Positions 24,488 through 37,214 of a stretch of DNA of 64,000 nucleotides are shown piece by piece. This DNA comes from Gavia stellata (Eukaryota; Chordata; Aves; Gaviiformes; Gaviidae): positions 76,914,135-76,978,134 of the forward strand of contig NC_082595.1 in the NCBI RefSeq assembly GCF_030936135.1. Reading direction: 5' to 3'. A model generated the notes under the pieces. It did not search any database and was not told the origin of the DNA. It saw only the letters and a list, made by a program, of their open reading frames with translations. Every line of letters starts with the position of its first letter. The first letter of the stretch is position 1. Position numbers and translations under genes: made by a program.

Positions 24488-27096
24488 AAATTTGCATGTA
24501 GCTTTTCTGAGGTATCACCAAAAGATGGATATTTAGCAATTAGACAATGACAAAATGACAGAGTAATGTTTTCTGTACATTTTCTTAAGGCAGACATCAG
24601 GTACCAATGAACTCTTGGTGGATCGAGACCAAGAATAAGCTGAAGAAACTGCAAAAGTGTAACTAATGATGCTACAAGAAATAGCGACTAAATGGTAGTC
24701 CACATCTTCTTGCCAGTGTAGGGGGTCCTACATAAAAGGAGAACTTTTCAACAAAATCAAAGCCCTGAAGTTAATCACACATCATCCTAAGTTTCTTCAG
24801 ATAAGCTCTAAAATTTAATGCAGAGGACACAAAACCCGTTCCAAACAAGCTTGACTTGGAGACTTTAGCCAGATTGGAAGATGAGGTGTAAGAGACTTCT
24901 GTGTACGCTATCCGTCAAAACCTGACAACCTGAAACCATTGTGCAATTAACAGCTACCAGCACAGTCTTTCTGATGGATTCCCAGCTAGCAATAAATCCT
25001 GCACAAGCAGAGAAACTGCTACCTATGCTGGGCAAAAAATTTCATAAGAGGAGAGCAGCACTGCCATACATCATGAGTTGAGCTTTTTCCATGGAAGAGT
25101 CTGGTTTCTGTGCCACTAGGAACTCTTTACCAGCTTAATTTATGATTAACAACCAGAAGTTTTTAAATTAAGTATGAACATGGATCTTCACAGACTTCTG
25201 CAAGCCTGAACAGGGTGTCCTATCACACTACAAAATGGTGTCAATGCTTGATCAGTCACTCCTCTTGAGTCTTCCCCCCCCAGATCAATGCCTGAAGGGG
25301 TCAGTGGAATTTTACAAAGCCAGAGATGTTCAAAGCAGCAAACAGCCAGCAGCAGCAGCAGCTAGAGCATGAAAATTAACTCCGAAGCAAGGAGTAGCAA
25401 TGCAATAAGCAGAGTACTTATACAAGCTTAACAAAAATCTTCAACAGAGCTAGAAATGATACTTCAGAGGCAGGTAAACATGTCAGTGGAATGGCAAGAG
25501 GAAGATAAATGAATGACACTGTACACTTGGAAGCCAATCTGCTTTACAATATGTTTAAACTCCAAGGTAGATTAACCAACAAAGAACAAAACTTTGGTTC
25601 TCTGAAGAAATTACACAGAAAAAACACGAGGAATCACTAAGCACTCAAACCTAGCATTTTAAGCCCATCAGCATAGTTCCATTTTTTTCCTCATTAGCAC
25701 ATCTGTTAAGTGGAAGGGCTCCTCACACAGACATAGACATGAGCAAAATGGGATGTTCACATGCTGGATTCAGCTTGGAGGGTAAAAGAATGTTCTGAGG
25801 TGCAGAGCTCTGCTGTGACTCTGGGGTACCCTGAAAGATTACACCATCTAGAAAGGAAAAAATAGTTTTGACTGGAACAAGCCAGCATCTGGAAAAACAT
25901 TGCATCCACTGTGTAGCCCAGGAAGTGGAAAAAAATGAACAATAAGAAAAGTTATGCTTCTGTAGAATAAAAAAAACCCTAAAAACATATTGAAAATGAG
26001 TAGTATTTCAACAGCAGGTACTATATTTCCTAAGATGTGATTTGTAGTGACTGAACTCAGTGACAGCTCCTGATTCTGTTTAAATGACTAAGTGACCCCG
26101 TGAAGGACTTTCCTGCTCTGGTTTTCTATGAATCTATGATAATATTAGTGGTGACTAGCAAGGCTGGTTCTAAGCATTTTGAAATTGGTTAGACTTTCTG
26201 TCAGCTTAAAATGTCTTCAGTCAAGCCCTTTTGTCCTGAGTTTTGAGATAAGAAGTCATTGAAATTATAGAATCATGAAGACAACAGCAGGGAGATATGT
26301 TCCTGATGGGTTTTATTCATGATAATACCTTCTTAAAAATTTAAATTAATGTATGCCAATTGTTATTAATGCAATCTCTTATAAAACAGAATTATTTAAT
26401 TGGCTAACAGGAATACATTTATAAGATCTATCTGAGACAATGGAAGAACTGTGCACAGTGACATTTTAATCTATGGTAAAACACAGAAACTTAATTTTAA
26501 ATGTATTTGTGGCTGAACTGGAGTCATAGAATTATATGAACCAGAGGCATAAAATCTAATATGCAATTATCCACTACACATTTGTCCATGGTAACACATA
26601 GAAAACCAAGGCATTTACAATATTATCACAGATTATGTCAGACCACACTAACAGTTATCGTCCTGCAATTTAAGTAGTATAGCTGTGAGAAGGGCCGGGC
26701 AATGAAGACAGTGTTGCATCAGATTGAACTAAAGTTTCTTAGCCTGTTACATGTGTGTTTTACAGTAAACCCAGGAAGCACAATTTGATGTTAGTCCCAC
26801 ATAGCTAAATACCAAACTATATTCCAGCTATATTCAAGATCAAGCAGTGCCCTGCTTAGTAAAGGTATGACCCAGCCAGTTGCAGAAGCCAGCACAAAAT
26901 ACATAGTTTCTTATAGCATTGTGTAACGCAGTCTGGATTTCCCCCTGAGAGGGGAGGAATATAGATGATTTCTGTAATGGAAAAACTCTTGTATCCTTCA
27001 TCAGACAATCTGATATACTGCCTCTGAGAACAGTAACTAATTGACAGTTTGAAGAAATTGAGTGCATGGTACGTAAGAGTGCATATGTGTGCCCAT

Positions 27097-27113
27097 ACAC
27101 ACACACACACACA
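27097..27113 (+). repeat. (AC)n microsatellite
   Basis: About eight perfect AC dinucleotides. They cause the Cys-Val-Cys-Val strings seen in frames read on the minus strand, which are not real proteins. Confidence 0.9.
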
Positions 27114-28183
27114 AAACATGTGCCATGGATACCTCTTTGCTGATCGAATGTCTATCCAATTATCGGATTGAAGATCATCAGCATTGTTTCAAGAGTATAC
27201 ATCCACTGGCTTAGTAAATCCACCATCTAATCGTAACAGTTTCGCTAATTTGTAAATTTATAATATTATTTAGATAAACTCAAATACTATATTGTATCTA
27301 TGACATAACAAAATTGTAATGTTTGGCTTACTGAAATGTGATACTACTTTGTCTCTGTTGAAGGTATTAAAAAATAAATGTACTTGCAAATCTGCATGTT
27401 TTTTTGAAAAGTCTCATCTCTCCCTGACACTACAGATCCATGGCTGGAATGTTACTTTCAGATATTGAAGGGAAGGTGCAATCTGTTTTTATCAAGCTTT
27501 GCATTACTTTTTCTTCTGTGACATCTTTTTTTTTTTTTTCTTGTTGGCTCCTTGGGACTTTTTCTAACGCCAAAATTGTTCAGAGGGCTTTATATTTAAC
27601 CATTATAAAATGCCTTTCCAGATGGGTGGCAACCTGGATTCTTTCTTTCCTTCTCATGTATTATCACCAGTGCTGGTCAAATTCCATTTTTGGATAAATC
27701 TCAGTCATCCTCTCTTATTATGCCTCAGTAGCTGCATCTTACGTGATCGACTCTTCTGTTCATGGTAAACAACAAAGAGAAGAATTCATTTCTCTCTCTT
27801 GTTTGAATTGACTGAATATTGCTCGATGAGCTGCTGTGTATGTAGATACTGTAGCATCTCTATTTTCCTTCCTTCTATCCTTTGTAAATGCTGAAACACA
27901 GGGCAGATTTTTCTCTGTACAAAACTCTTCCAAAAGTATTAGAGACAGTCTGAGTCTCAAGACTTCTGCACAAAACACTCTGATAAATAGGTGTTAATAG
28001 TTTCCAGTCAACTTCCAGTGCTTACAGCAAATAGTGTAAATTGTAAAAAGCATATAAATGGAATCCTGTAAATCACTGTGAATGCTATGGAAGACTGCGG
28101 ATAAATTTTAAATAAAAGCTATTATACAGTAAACCGACTGATGTTCCTCACACAGAATATCTACTTTGTTGCTGTGATACATG

Positions 28184-28303
28184 TTCAAATGCAAAAGTTT
28201 CAGCATTTATGCCTCTATATCTAGGACACGTACGTAAACACATTCTTCTCCTGTCTTCTTCCAAATAAAATGTCTCAGTATTTATAACCCTATATAATAG
28301 ATA
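28184..28303 (+). repeat. Possible diverged 77-bp-spaced duplication
   Basis: The stretch at about 28,184-28,226 resembles that at about 28,261-28,303. Both have CAAAT, A-rich sequence, TCAG(C/T)ATTTAT, a CC and CTATAT at matching spacing, roughly three quarters identical by eye. The bases between them match only weakly, so a decayed tandem duplication is possible but unproven. Confidence 0.3.
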
Positions 28304-30566
28304 ATGTGTGTTCATTTTGCATCTTTTTGTCACTGTAAATCCAGTCTTATTTATGAAGATTTTGCTTTCTAGTGAAATACACAACTGGAGCTTGTTAAAC
28401 CAAAGTCATGGTTTAACTATGCCCAGCTACGCTGCAAAGACAGGGCAGATGCTGAGGAAAGACCACGCCAGCTCAGAAGCAAAAGCCACACAGGAGTGTC
28501 AGTACAATATGTGGCCCTTGCTAACAAGTCTACGTAGATTTGGAGACTGAGCTGCTATCTCTACTAAATGTTCTTCTTTGTGTTAGGCTGTATTTTGGTG
28601 TGGGCATACTCTAAGAAACTTGTTTGTCCTTAGCTAAAAGACAAAATAGCTCAATTAAGCAGAGGTCCCGTAAGGGACAAAAGAATAAAACTCCTCAGAT
28701 CCATCACAAGTTTTGTACTTTCAGCAGGTAAGCCATCAACTAGCTCCAACAGACTGATAGTCTGATATGTGTTAGATGCCCTGTATTCTTCTGAAAGGAG
28801 AAATGCTAAGAGAGGATGCAAAAATGTGCACTTCTGAAATACCACACAGATACTAGGTCACATTTTGCCCTGGAGCAATCCCACTGGGTTTGCTAACAGG
28901 GAATTTTGTTCCCCAAATAATTCTCTCAGAGTCTCTCTAGAGAAGACAATACTAAACACATCTGTCTGCTTTCCGGAGATGAGGGAATCTCTGGCACTGA
29001 CATATAAAGCAGCACCCATAAACGTAAAGCCACATCCTCCTTGCTTCCAGGCCCACACTCCTTCTGTGAGGACACACAGATTGATAAAGTTTAATTTATT
29101 AATGATAATTGTCCAAAAATAGACATATGATTCATTCATTCTATGATAGGACAAACTTCTTAATCTGTAAAAAACACAATGTGCCATGAGCAGAAGAAGG
29201 AAGGAAACAAATAATAAAGAAAGTGAGGGCAAGGAACTGGGCATAAGGGGCGGCCAGGTTCAGTGTTTCTAAAAGATCAGACTGTAAATTGAGAAAAAAG
29301 AAAGGATCCCATTAGTGGGTCAACGAACAAGAAGTCTAGCAGTAAATTAAAGAGGTGACAAAGAAGTAAAAAATGGCAGTGGTGTTAATCATGTGCAGCT
29401 ATGTGAGACTGTATGAACCTGAGTGAGTGAAAACAGTGAAGTGCAACAAACTGAGAAGTCCTGCAGGACCTGTGGGAGGAACCCAGGGCTGGTAAAACAT
29501 ACAAAAGAACAGGTTTTGCTGTTGTTTTAATATCTTCTATTGCACAGATGCTGGTTACAAATGAATACAGTTGGCTTGTCCGAATCAAATCGATAAGAAG
29601 TGCTTTGCTGATCTTTTCCTCTCTAACCTCAGACTACTTAACCTCATATTTAAAAATTATTAACTACTGCTATGTACTGACTTCCTCCTCCTGGCAAGAT
29701 CCAAGTTATGTCAACTCATGAGCCATGTTTGGCTTCGGTGTTGCAGAGTTCAAAAAATTATAATCAGAAATGGGATAGGTATCACAACAGGATAAAAATG
29801 TTCATCCTAAGAGGGGCAAAATTTCAGGAGACCAGAGATCTGGCACTCTCTGTGGCTTCTATTCTGAAACACAGTCAGATATACAGATGGGACCTATATG
29901 TTCTCTGCTATGTTAATAGCAGTCATCAATCTTTTGCAGAGCTGTCACACCATTAAAAGCAGGGAGCATTCCACAAAGTAGCATATCAAGAGCCTTTAGA
30001 AATGCAGATGAAGAGGTTTAGGACAAACACACAACTATGAAATTGCTTTTCACTTTCAGACTCGGATAACTAAATACAATCTTTCTAAACAGGCCCAGAT
30101 TGCCTAACAAACATTCAATTTCAAACCAATGTTTCTAATTTCAAAATATTTCATTAACTGAATGTTGTCTCCATCAAATTTGCATTTTCCTCATTCCACT
30201 GGCCTTGTGAAACTATTTATGACTTTCATTAGTCCAAAATTGAATCAAGCCCTAACATCAAATCATGCTTTGAAGCACACAGATGGATCACATAGCGGCT
30301 CCTCACTTTGCAGTGAAAGCTTTGCAGTGTATGAAAGTCACATCTATTCATTGTCTGTTCACATAACTGTGTCTGAACACACAACTGTTCATTGTCAACA
30401 CGATTTGCTGCTTACCTGCACAGCTAGTTGAGGAATCTGTGGTCCCTTTCCTGAAGGTACCCTGGGGTTCTGCTTTTCTTCCCATATGGTCTAGTTTCTC
30501 TCTAACTGTTCATGCACCAGCCTTGGACTTTGTAAGAATAAAAACCAAACCAAAACAAAAAACCCC

Positions 30567-30593
30567 AACAAACAAACAAACAAACAAACAAAC
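30567..30593 (+). repeat. (CAAA)n microsatellite
   Basis: Six to seven perfect AAAC tetramers inside a longer A/C-rich stretch starting near 30,540. It is short and likely polymorphic. Confidence 0.9.
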
Positions 30594-33500
30594 TTTCCAC
30601 TTGCCTATTTCTCCTATTTTTCCAATGAAGTATGAGCTTTCAGCAGATGTGGAGAAGACGACTCTGTACAATATACCAGCTATAGGCACTGATAAGGAAC
30701 AAGACAGACAGTTTTAAAAGGAGACACGAGCCAGGAAAACAGCAGTGAGAAAACTCCATGCAGCTGTTTTAGAGTTATTCCTAAACATATTAAGTGGAAG
30801 AGGCTTGTTTCAAGCCAGTTCAGCAAATTCAAGCAGAGGAAACATGGGAGAGTGCTTCTCAAAGCCTGGAGATTTGAAGGCCTCATGTGAGCTATCAAGC
30901 GTACTTGAAAACAGTCTCAGCACAATGAACATTGGTGAATATGGATGAGGTGACTGCCTGGTGCATTTCTCAGAAGTCCCAGAGAGGCCATGGCTGAGTC
31001 CTCTGACCCCAGGTGCTGATGGGTTCATCAAAGAGCAGGGCCAGTGGAGCACCCTGTGGAGCAGTTTGGGAAGGTGTTCAATACTGTCATTCTGAGAAAT
31101 GGTGAAAACGTATGTGCTTTCCTGATTGTGCCAAAGGCCAACATATGTGAGAAGATCAGCTTTCTCTGTAGCGTGTTGGAGAATTATTCCTATGCTCTGT
31201 TCTGCAGTTTCTTACCACTCTACCTGAGGGGTATAGGAGGAAGAACCGACAGCCTGCAAGAAAAAGTAAAAAAAACCCAAAACCCAAACAAAAAAAGAAA
31301 AAAAGACTCCTTCCTTTTTTTCAGTGGGTCTTGCCTCGTGGCGTGTGCTGTTTGCCTTGGCTCAGAAAGCACAGATTGCTCTCTCCAGGATGTCTGTGTC
31401 CTCATACCCTTCCTTAACAAGGATATCCTCCTTCTCCAAGGTCTCAGGATGTTCCCTGTCCTTCACAACATGGATATGTAGCCTTGCCCTGCCTGGCATC
31501 CAGTCCCAAACAATACCACCAAATGTGGATAGACCCTCAGGTCCTCTGAAGGCTTCCTATGGGTGTAGCAAAGCTGCCTTAATTCTTTCCTTTCCTTTAT
31601 CTCCTTTCAATGTTTTCACACAGAGGCAATTCTGTTGGTGGACTTTCTGAGAAAGACAGGCAGATAGTGGATACCCAGAAATGTTTCCCAAATAAAGCAA
31701 CCACTTAAGACTGCAGCAAGATGCTCCCATTTTTGCATTTGTATTCTCACAAAGCTGGGGGAGGAATATCTTGGAACTGGCCAGGATGGAGATAGTCACA
31801 GGAACATAAGAGATGCCCTCTTTGGACAGACCAGTGGTCTGTCTATTCCTATTTCTGTTTCTGACAGTGGCAACAGGAAAGAGCATGAGATCCTGACACC
31901 TTTCTGCAAGTCATTTCCGTGTATGCTCAGGGGCACCTTCACAGACTCCTAATCCAAGTAACAGACAGGCTTGAGGTCACTTTTACCTCAAAGGAATGAA
32001 ATTCAAAATTGCGAGCAAAGCACCATGGCACAGCCATGGGCACAGGGTCCTGGTGGGGTTCCCAGCATCTCTGACCTCAAAGCTGCACCATAAATTCCCA
32101 CCTGACACAGTGACAGTGACACGTCCTGCCCTACACCCAGCCCCTTCTCAATAAATGCTTCTTCTAAATGAGCATAACCAATTCTACAGATGTGGAAAAT
32201 ACGGCGTAAAACAGCTGTCACCTCGTTTCCAACCATACAGCCCAGGCGGGTGCCCTGAGAGATGTGCACCATGGGCAGGTACACACATCTCCCCTGCACC
32301 ATTTGGCAGCAGACCTGTCCCAGGGAGCTGGAGAGGACAACCAGGCACCCACAACTCACCCTTCGACTGTGTGCAGCAGACATCTGTTTCTGCCTCCATT
32401 TGCAGTATTACACAGCATTTGTAAGCTGTGGTTAATCAGCCATCAGTGTGCAAACATAAATAAGGCTGTACAACAGCATGGCCCTGTTCCAGTGGTTTCC
32501 CAGAGCAGCTGACTGGGAGAGCAGTGAGTGAAGAAGGAAACACATTTCCCTAGACACAGCCCTGACGGACCTGTGCTATGCATGCTGTCCAAGCTCCTCT
32601 CTGCTGTCAAATCACGTGCATGTCTTTCACATAGGCCACCACTCATGGATGTAGCTACCCTGGCCGAGCTGGAGAGTGCTCAAGGGGTGTGAATTTGGTT
32701 CAGGCTGCAAAAAGCCACGTATCTCTACTACAACTAAGAGTCTGTTTTTTTCTAGCCAGAAATAAAGCTGATGCTACCTGCATCCAGAAGCTGCTGACAC
32801 ATCTAAGATGAATCGCTGCTGAGGAGCTAGCTGTAGCTTTCCAGTACTTCAGGTTTGCTTTATGCTGATGGGCATCACTGAAAGCTGTCTCACAACCCGC
32901 TCAGCTTCCCCGTTCCTGGGGACGTGAATACCCAGATGGTGATAACCCAGGAGTTTCCTTCTCATCTCCTGCATGGCAGTCACCTCTCTGTTGGTAGTGG
33001 ATACATTTGATATATACTGGCTGGGTCTTCTCAGTCCCTTGAAAAGCAGTATCATGTTTCTCACCTCTTGATATGGTGAAAGTGGTGTAAAGGAGCAAGA
33101 CTACAGAAGGTGACTTTGGCTGCTGTTACTTATAAACACCTTTATGCCATGTCCTTGTAAAGCTGACTCCAGCACGTTGACTTGTTAGATTGAAATAGGA
33201 ATGTTTCTTTCCCAAAGGACAACCACGGACCCCAGGATTAATACAGGATTTCTTGTCCTTATCCTTCATCTGAAAAAATGACCAAAATTTCCTTTATTAG
33301 ACAACTGCTTTTTAACATGTCTGTTTTGCTCTATGCCATAACAAATGTGCAACCGTTTAGGCTCACAACGATAGCTGCGTGTACAACTACCTCTCTTGGT
33401 TAAGAGACTGACCTGTGTTCTATTAATATTTATAGATTTAAATTTTTAATACACAACAATTCTGCATTATTGAATAGGTGACTTCCTGCATTTTAATGGT

Positions 33501-36500
33501 TATGGAGTAGGACTGGGCTCTTTGTAGTTAACATTGCAATAAAATTTCATGATTAAATAAAAAGTTGTTACCTCTAACTTCCTCAAACAAAATCCCCTTG
33601 GACAACATGTTGGTGCAACAGTGAAGAATTCTCTTGAGATATATGATATTATATTTGTGGCAAATTTGCTTAGCGGATTTAGATTTATGGTACATGGATT
33701 TTCCATAGCTGCAAATATTTAATAAGTTTCTTTTTAAAGTTGCTGAATTATTCAAACATCAATTTGGGACTACTTACTCAGTTTTGGAGAAAACTGGCTT
33801 CTTATTTGCAAAATTGATATTCACGTTTTAGAAGGTGCATATTGACAAAATTGGAGATTCAAAATGGTCACTTGAGTTGGCATCTTAGACTAGACAGGGA
33901 TGCAGATTCAGGCTTCCATTCATTTATTTTGAAATCAAGACCTTTGCTAAAGGCTTTAATAATAGCGGCATTGTAAAGAACTTGTATTTTGAAGGACAAT
34001 GTGGGATTTCAAGACCTCTTAGGTGTTACATAAAAATATGAACCATTTGGCATAAGTTGAGGTCAGGTCATTTCTTAGGAAAAAACCTGTGCATTTAGTC
34101 ACTTCAGTCACTGAAATTTTTCTTCTTGATCAGCTGAATATTGTCAAGGTCTGGTTTGTGTGTTTGTTTGGTAATAGCACCTTTAGCTGCGGCAGAACAC
34201 ATGAACAGTGAAGAAGAGTTTCTCTGGGATAGCAAACCTGGTACTGTTTCATCTTTAGGTGGGTCAGGATCTTCACAGTGTCACTCAGGTGGGCTGTTAT
34301 TGTATTAAGAAGTACTTTGCTCTTCAAATAAGGGAGTGAATCCAATGAATTTTCATTTAGGAAGAAAAAGATACTCCATGTGAATACAGGAATCACAATG
34401 TAGTCTAGTATCATCTAGTATCATTTTCTCAGATTGGCTTTTAATGTAAAATTTGTACTGCATAAGACTTAGTCATGTCAAGGTTTTTGGTCTCAAAAAT
34501 ATGAATATGATTTGAATTAGGGTTATTTGGATTATTTTAATGGTGCAATCCTCAACTTGAAAAAGCTATACAAACCCCAAAATCTATTTCCAACATTTGC
34601 TTTCTTTAACATCTATTTTTTACCTGTAACTTTTGAGTAGAAATAAGGCCAGCTCATCTTATATTATTGCTGGAATATAGTTATGCCTGTGAGCCAAGGA
34701 TTCAGCTGCTGGATTTGCCACCATAACTCTTTATTTGCAGGATATCATGGCTCTATTTATCCACAATGAATGTAGAAAAAGATATAATTCTTGCAATCTG
34801 TGCAGAAGAGTTGGTGTTGCTTTGACAGCATCTCACACTAATTGAAGAAAATTGGTCACGTGTATGCTTATGAGATATATTTCAATATTCAGAAAGGTCA
34901 AGAATGGTCAATAACTCATAACTGTATATTCTGAATTTGGATCATGGTACCATCACAGAAGGTGCATCACAGAGATTTCTCCAGTTTTAGAGAAGAAATG
35001 TTTACTGCAGAATTTGGAAACAGGGCAACCCAAACAGTTTCATTATCTATCCTGTGGTGTATCTACATCCCAGTGACAGTCAGATGAGTGTACTTGCACA
35101 CAGTAGCTGAAACAGCTAATAAACATTTCATGGCACTCAATGAAAGGGATTGTATTATTTTAGATTCCTTCCTGATGCTATTCTCATGTTGACTTCACCG
35201 AAAGCAATGTTTGTCAGTAGACAATCGAGAAATTAAATGTGTTTCTAAAGCAAAACAACAAATAACACTAGCTCCGTTATGCTATACTTAAAGCAATTAT
35301 AATTATTAATAAAATATTTAACATGCAATGTTTCCTTTTGAACTCTGATTTCACAGCCCCTGAAATCCATCACATTCTGTGAAGTTCAATTTAATTTCAT
35401 TTTTTATCTTCACTTGCAAATAAATATTTTGTTTTCCCTTTGAGCATGAGTCAATTCAAAAACCTAATCAAAGATGGGAGCTTTCTGTATATATGTAGTA
35501 TAATAAATGTATGCCATTTTCCTGAAAAAGTTTACCAAAACAGAGTAACACTTCAAGACAGGCACTGCTATATTTCATATCTGGACGCTATATAAAATAG
35601 CGAGACACCCACTCTCATTAGACAGTGCTGTAAAACAAATACCAGGCAATAACATTATTTCCTTGCATCTTCAAAAATGCAAGCTGGCAAGCTCTCCTGG
35701 GATGCGATTAACAGCTTGTCAGTTGCGAGTACTTACAAATGAAATTATTTCTTTAGCTATTAACCTTTGACGACATCAGTAATTCCCACATCTAGGACAC
35801 AAGCGGGTCAGGTAATGGACATGGAGGAGGAATGCACACTGACTCATGCTGCAAGCAACCGCACTGAAACACAGAGTTTTGGACAGGTTTAGCTTCCATG
35901 TCAACAGCTAAGCAAAAGCCGAGTTTTCAGTAGCAGTCAGTAGCTTGTGGCTCCCACAGTCATGCTATGGGGAGATTTTTCAGAAATATTCAGGCACCAG
36001 CTCCTCTGAAAAATCGACTTATTGCTTTAGGTGCTAGCAACAGCTGCAGTCTTCTAATGAGCTGCCCCTTACAGACATTTCTCAGCCTCAGGGAACAGCG
36101 GCTCAAAGGCACTGCCTTCCTCTGCCATTCCTCTGCCATTATTTTCACATACCCCTTCCCTCACAAGCCTTTGCTGCCTGTGTTTTACTGCTGTCACAGC
36201 TCATTCCTATTTCAACGGTAAGGGTGGATTATTGTATTTTGTGCCTGCCCAGCAGAGTGGCATGCCCTTCCTGCTCGAATCCTCTAGGCACGACTCCAAT
36301 ACAAAGAGTGTCTGTTTGCAAATTACCCAAGCGCAGGGAGACAGTGTTATACGACCTTTCACAATATTGGGCAAGGTATTGATCAAAATCATTGATCCCA
36401 CTTTTGAGTGACTGTCTCACCCAGGAAGACAAGTGAAATAAAAAATCTGACAGTGTCTGCAAAAGCCTGTGCCTGTTGGGAGACGTCAAAAGCTTTTTTA

Positions 36501-37129
36501 GTTTTTTTGCTGACCTTTTGGCCTGAACAGGGTTAACAGATACCATAATATTGTTCACCTGTTTTTTTAAAAGAGTCGTCTTCTATGCAAATAACTTGTT
36601 TGTTTGCTGGTTTTGATTTTGGATAGACAAGAGACAATTGGATATCACGCAACCCTTTACTTGTGTGAGCAACCCTCAATGACAGGGCCACTCCCCCCCA
36701 GGTAGGAAATACTTTGCAGATGAGACAACAGGACCTGTTAGTACATTTTCTAAGGCTAGGTCTAGACATTACAAATTCAGTTTTCTGGTTTGGAAGAAGC
36801 TTTTCTAGTTTTTAAATGGGTAACCACCTATAGGAACCATCTATTATTTCTTTGTGTTATTTTATTGGGATGTCATTAGTGGCTTGTTTTCATATCATTA
36901 ACAGACAATTAAGACTGGCTCCCAAACAGCAAGTGATAAAAACATATCACCTCCTGAGTCAGCTTTTAATACTTTCAGACACACAACTGTAACATATGGT
37001 GTTACCTGAAAATAAATACCATAAAAATGTTTTCATTTCTTTTCAAGCTGCGCTGCATACACATACCAATAGTATTATAGCTGGTTAGGTGAGGTTATGT
37101 AATGACAACCTATTTCTGAAGGAGCACGC

Positions 37130-37180
37130 AGGCAAAATTCTGCTGATGACATACAGATAGTCATCAGCAGAAATTTGCCT
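37130..37180. repeat. Near-perfect 21-bp inverted repeat (hairpin)
   Basis: Arms 37,130-37,150 and 37,160-37,180 are reverse complements at 20 of 21 positions, with one T/T mismatch six bases from the outer end. The 9-base spacer is ATACAGATA and the inner arm sequence is TCTGCTGATGAC. This is far longer than chance hairpins in this AT-rich DNA. It could be a relic of a palindromic repeat or encode a short RNA hairpin; neither is established. Confidence 0.85.
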
Positions 37181-37192
37181 ATAAATAATGGA

Positions 37193-37214
37193 TTTAGCAT
37201 GCATGCATGCTAAA
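37193..37214. repeat. Perfect 22-bp palindrome
   Basis: The half-site TTTAGCATGCA is followed by its exact reverse complement with no spacer, centred on three overlapping GCATGC hexamers. It begins only 13 bases after the 51-bp hairpin. The GCATGC core is also the RNA-binding RBFOX element, but there is no evidence of transcription here. Confidence 0.85.

Noticed and set aside
31044..31481. 145-codon plus-strand frame in a slightly GC-richer pocket
   Set aside because: It reads through an A-rich simple stretch (poly-Lys/Asn), shows no domain, and has overlapping frames of similar length.
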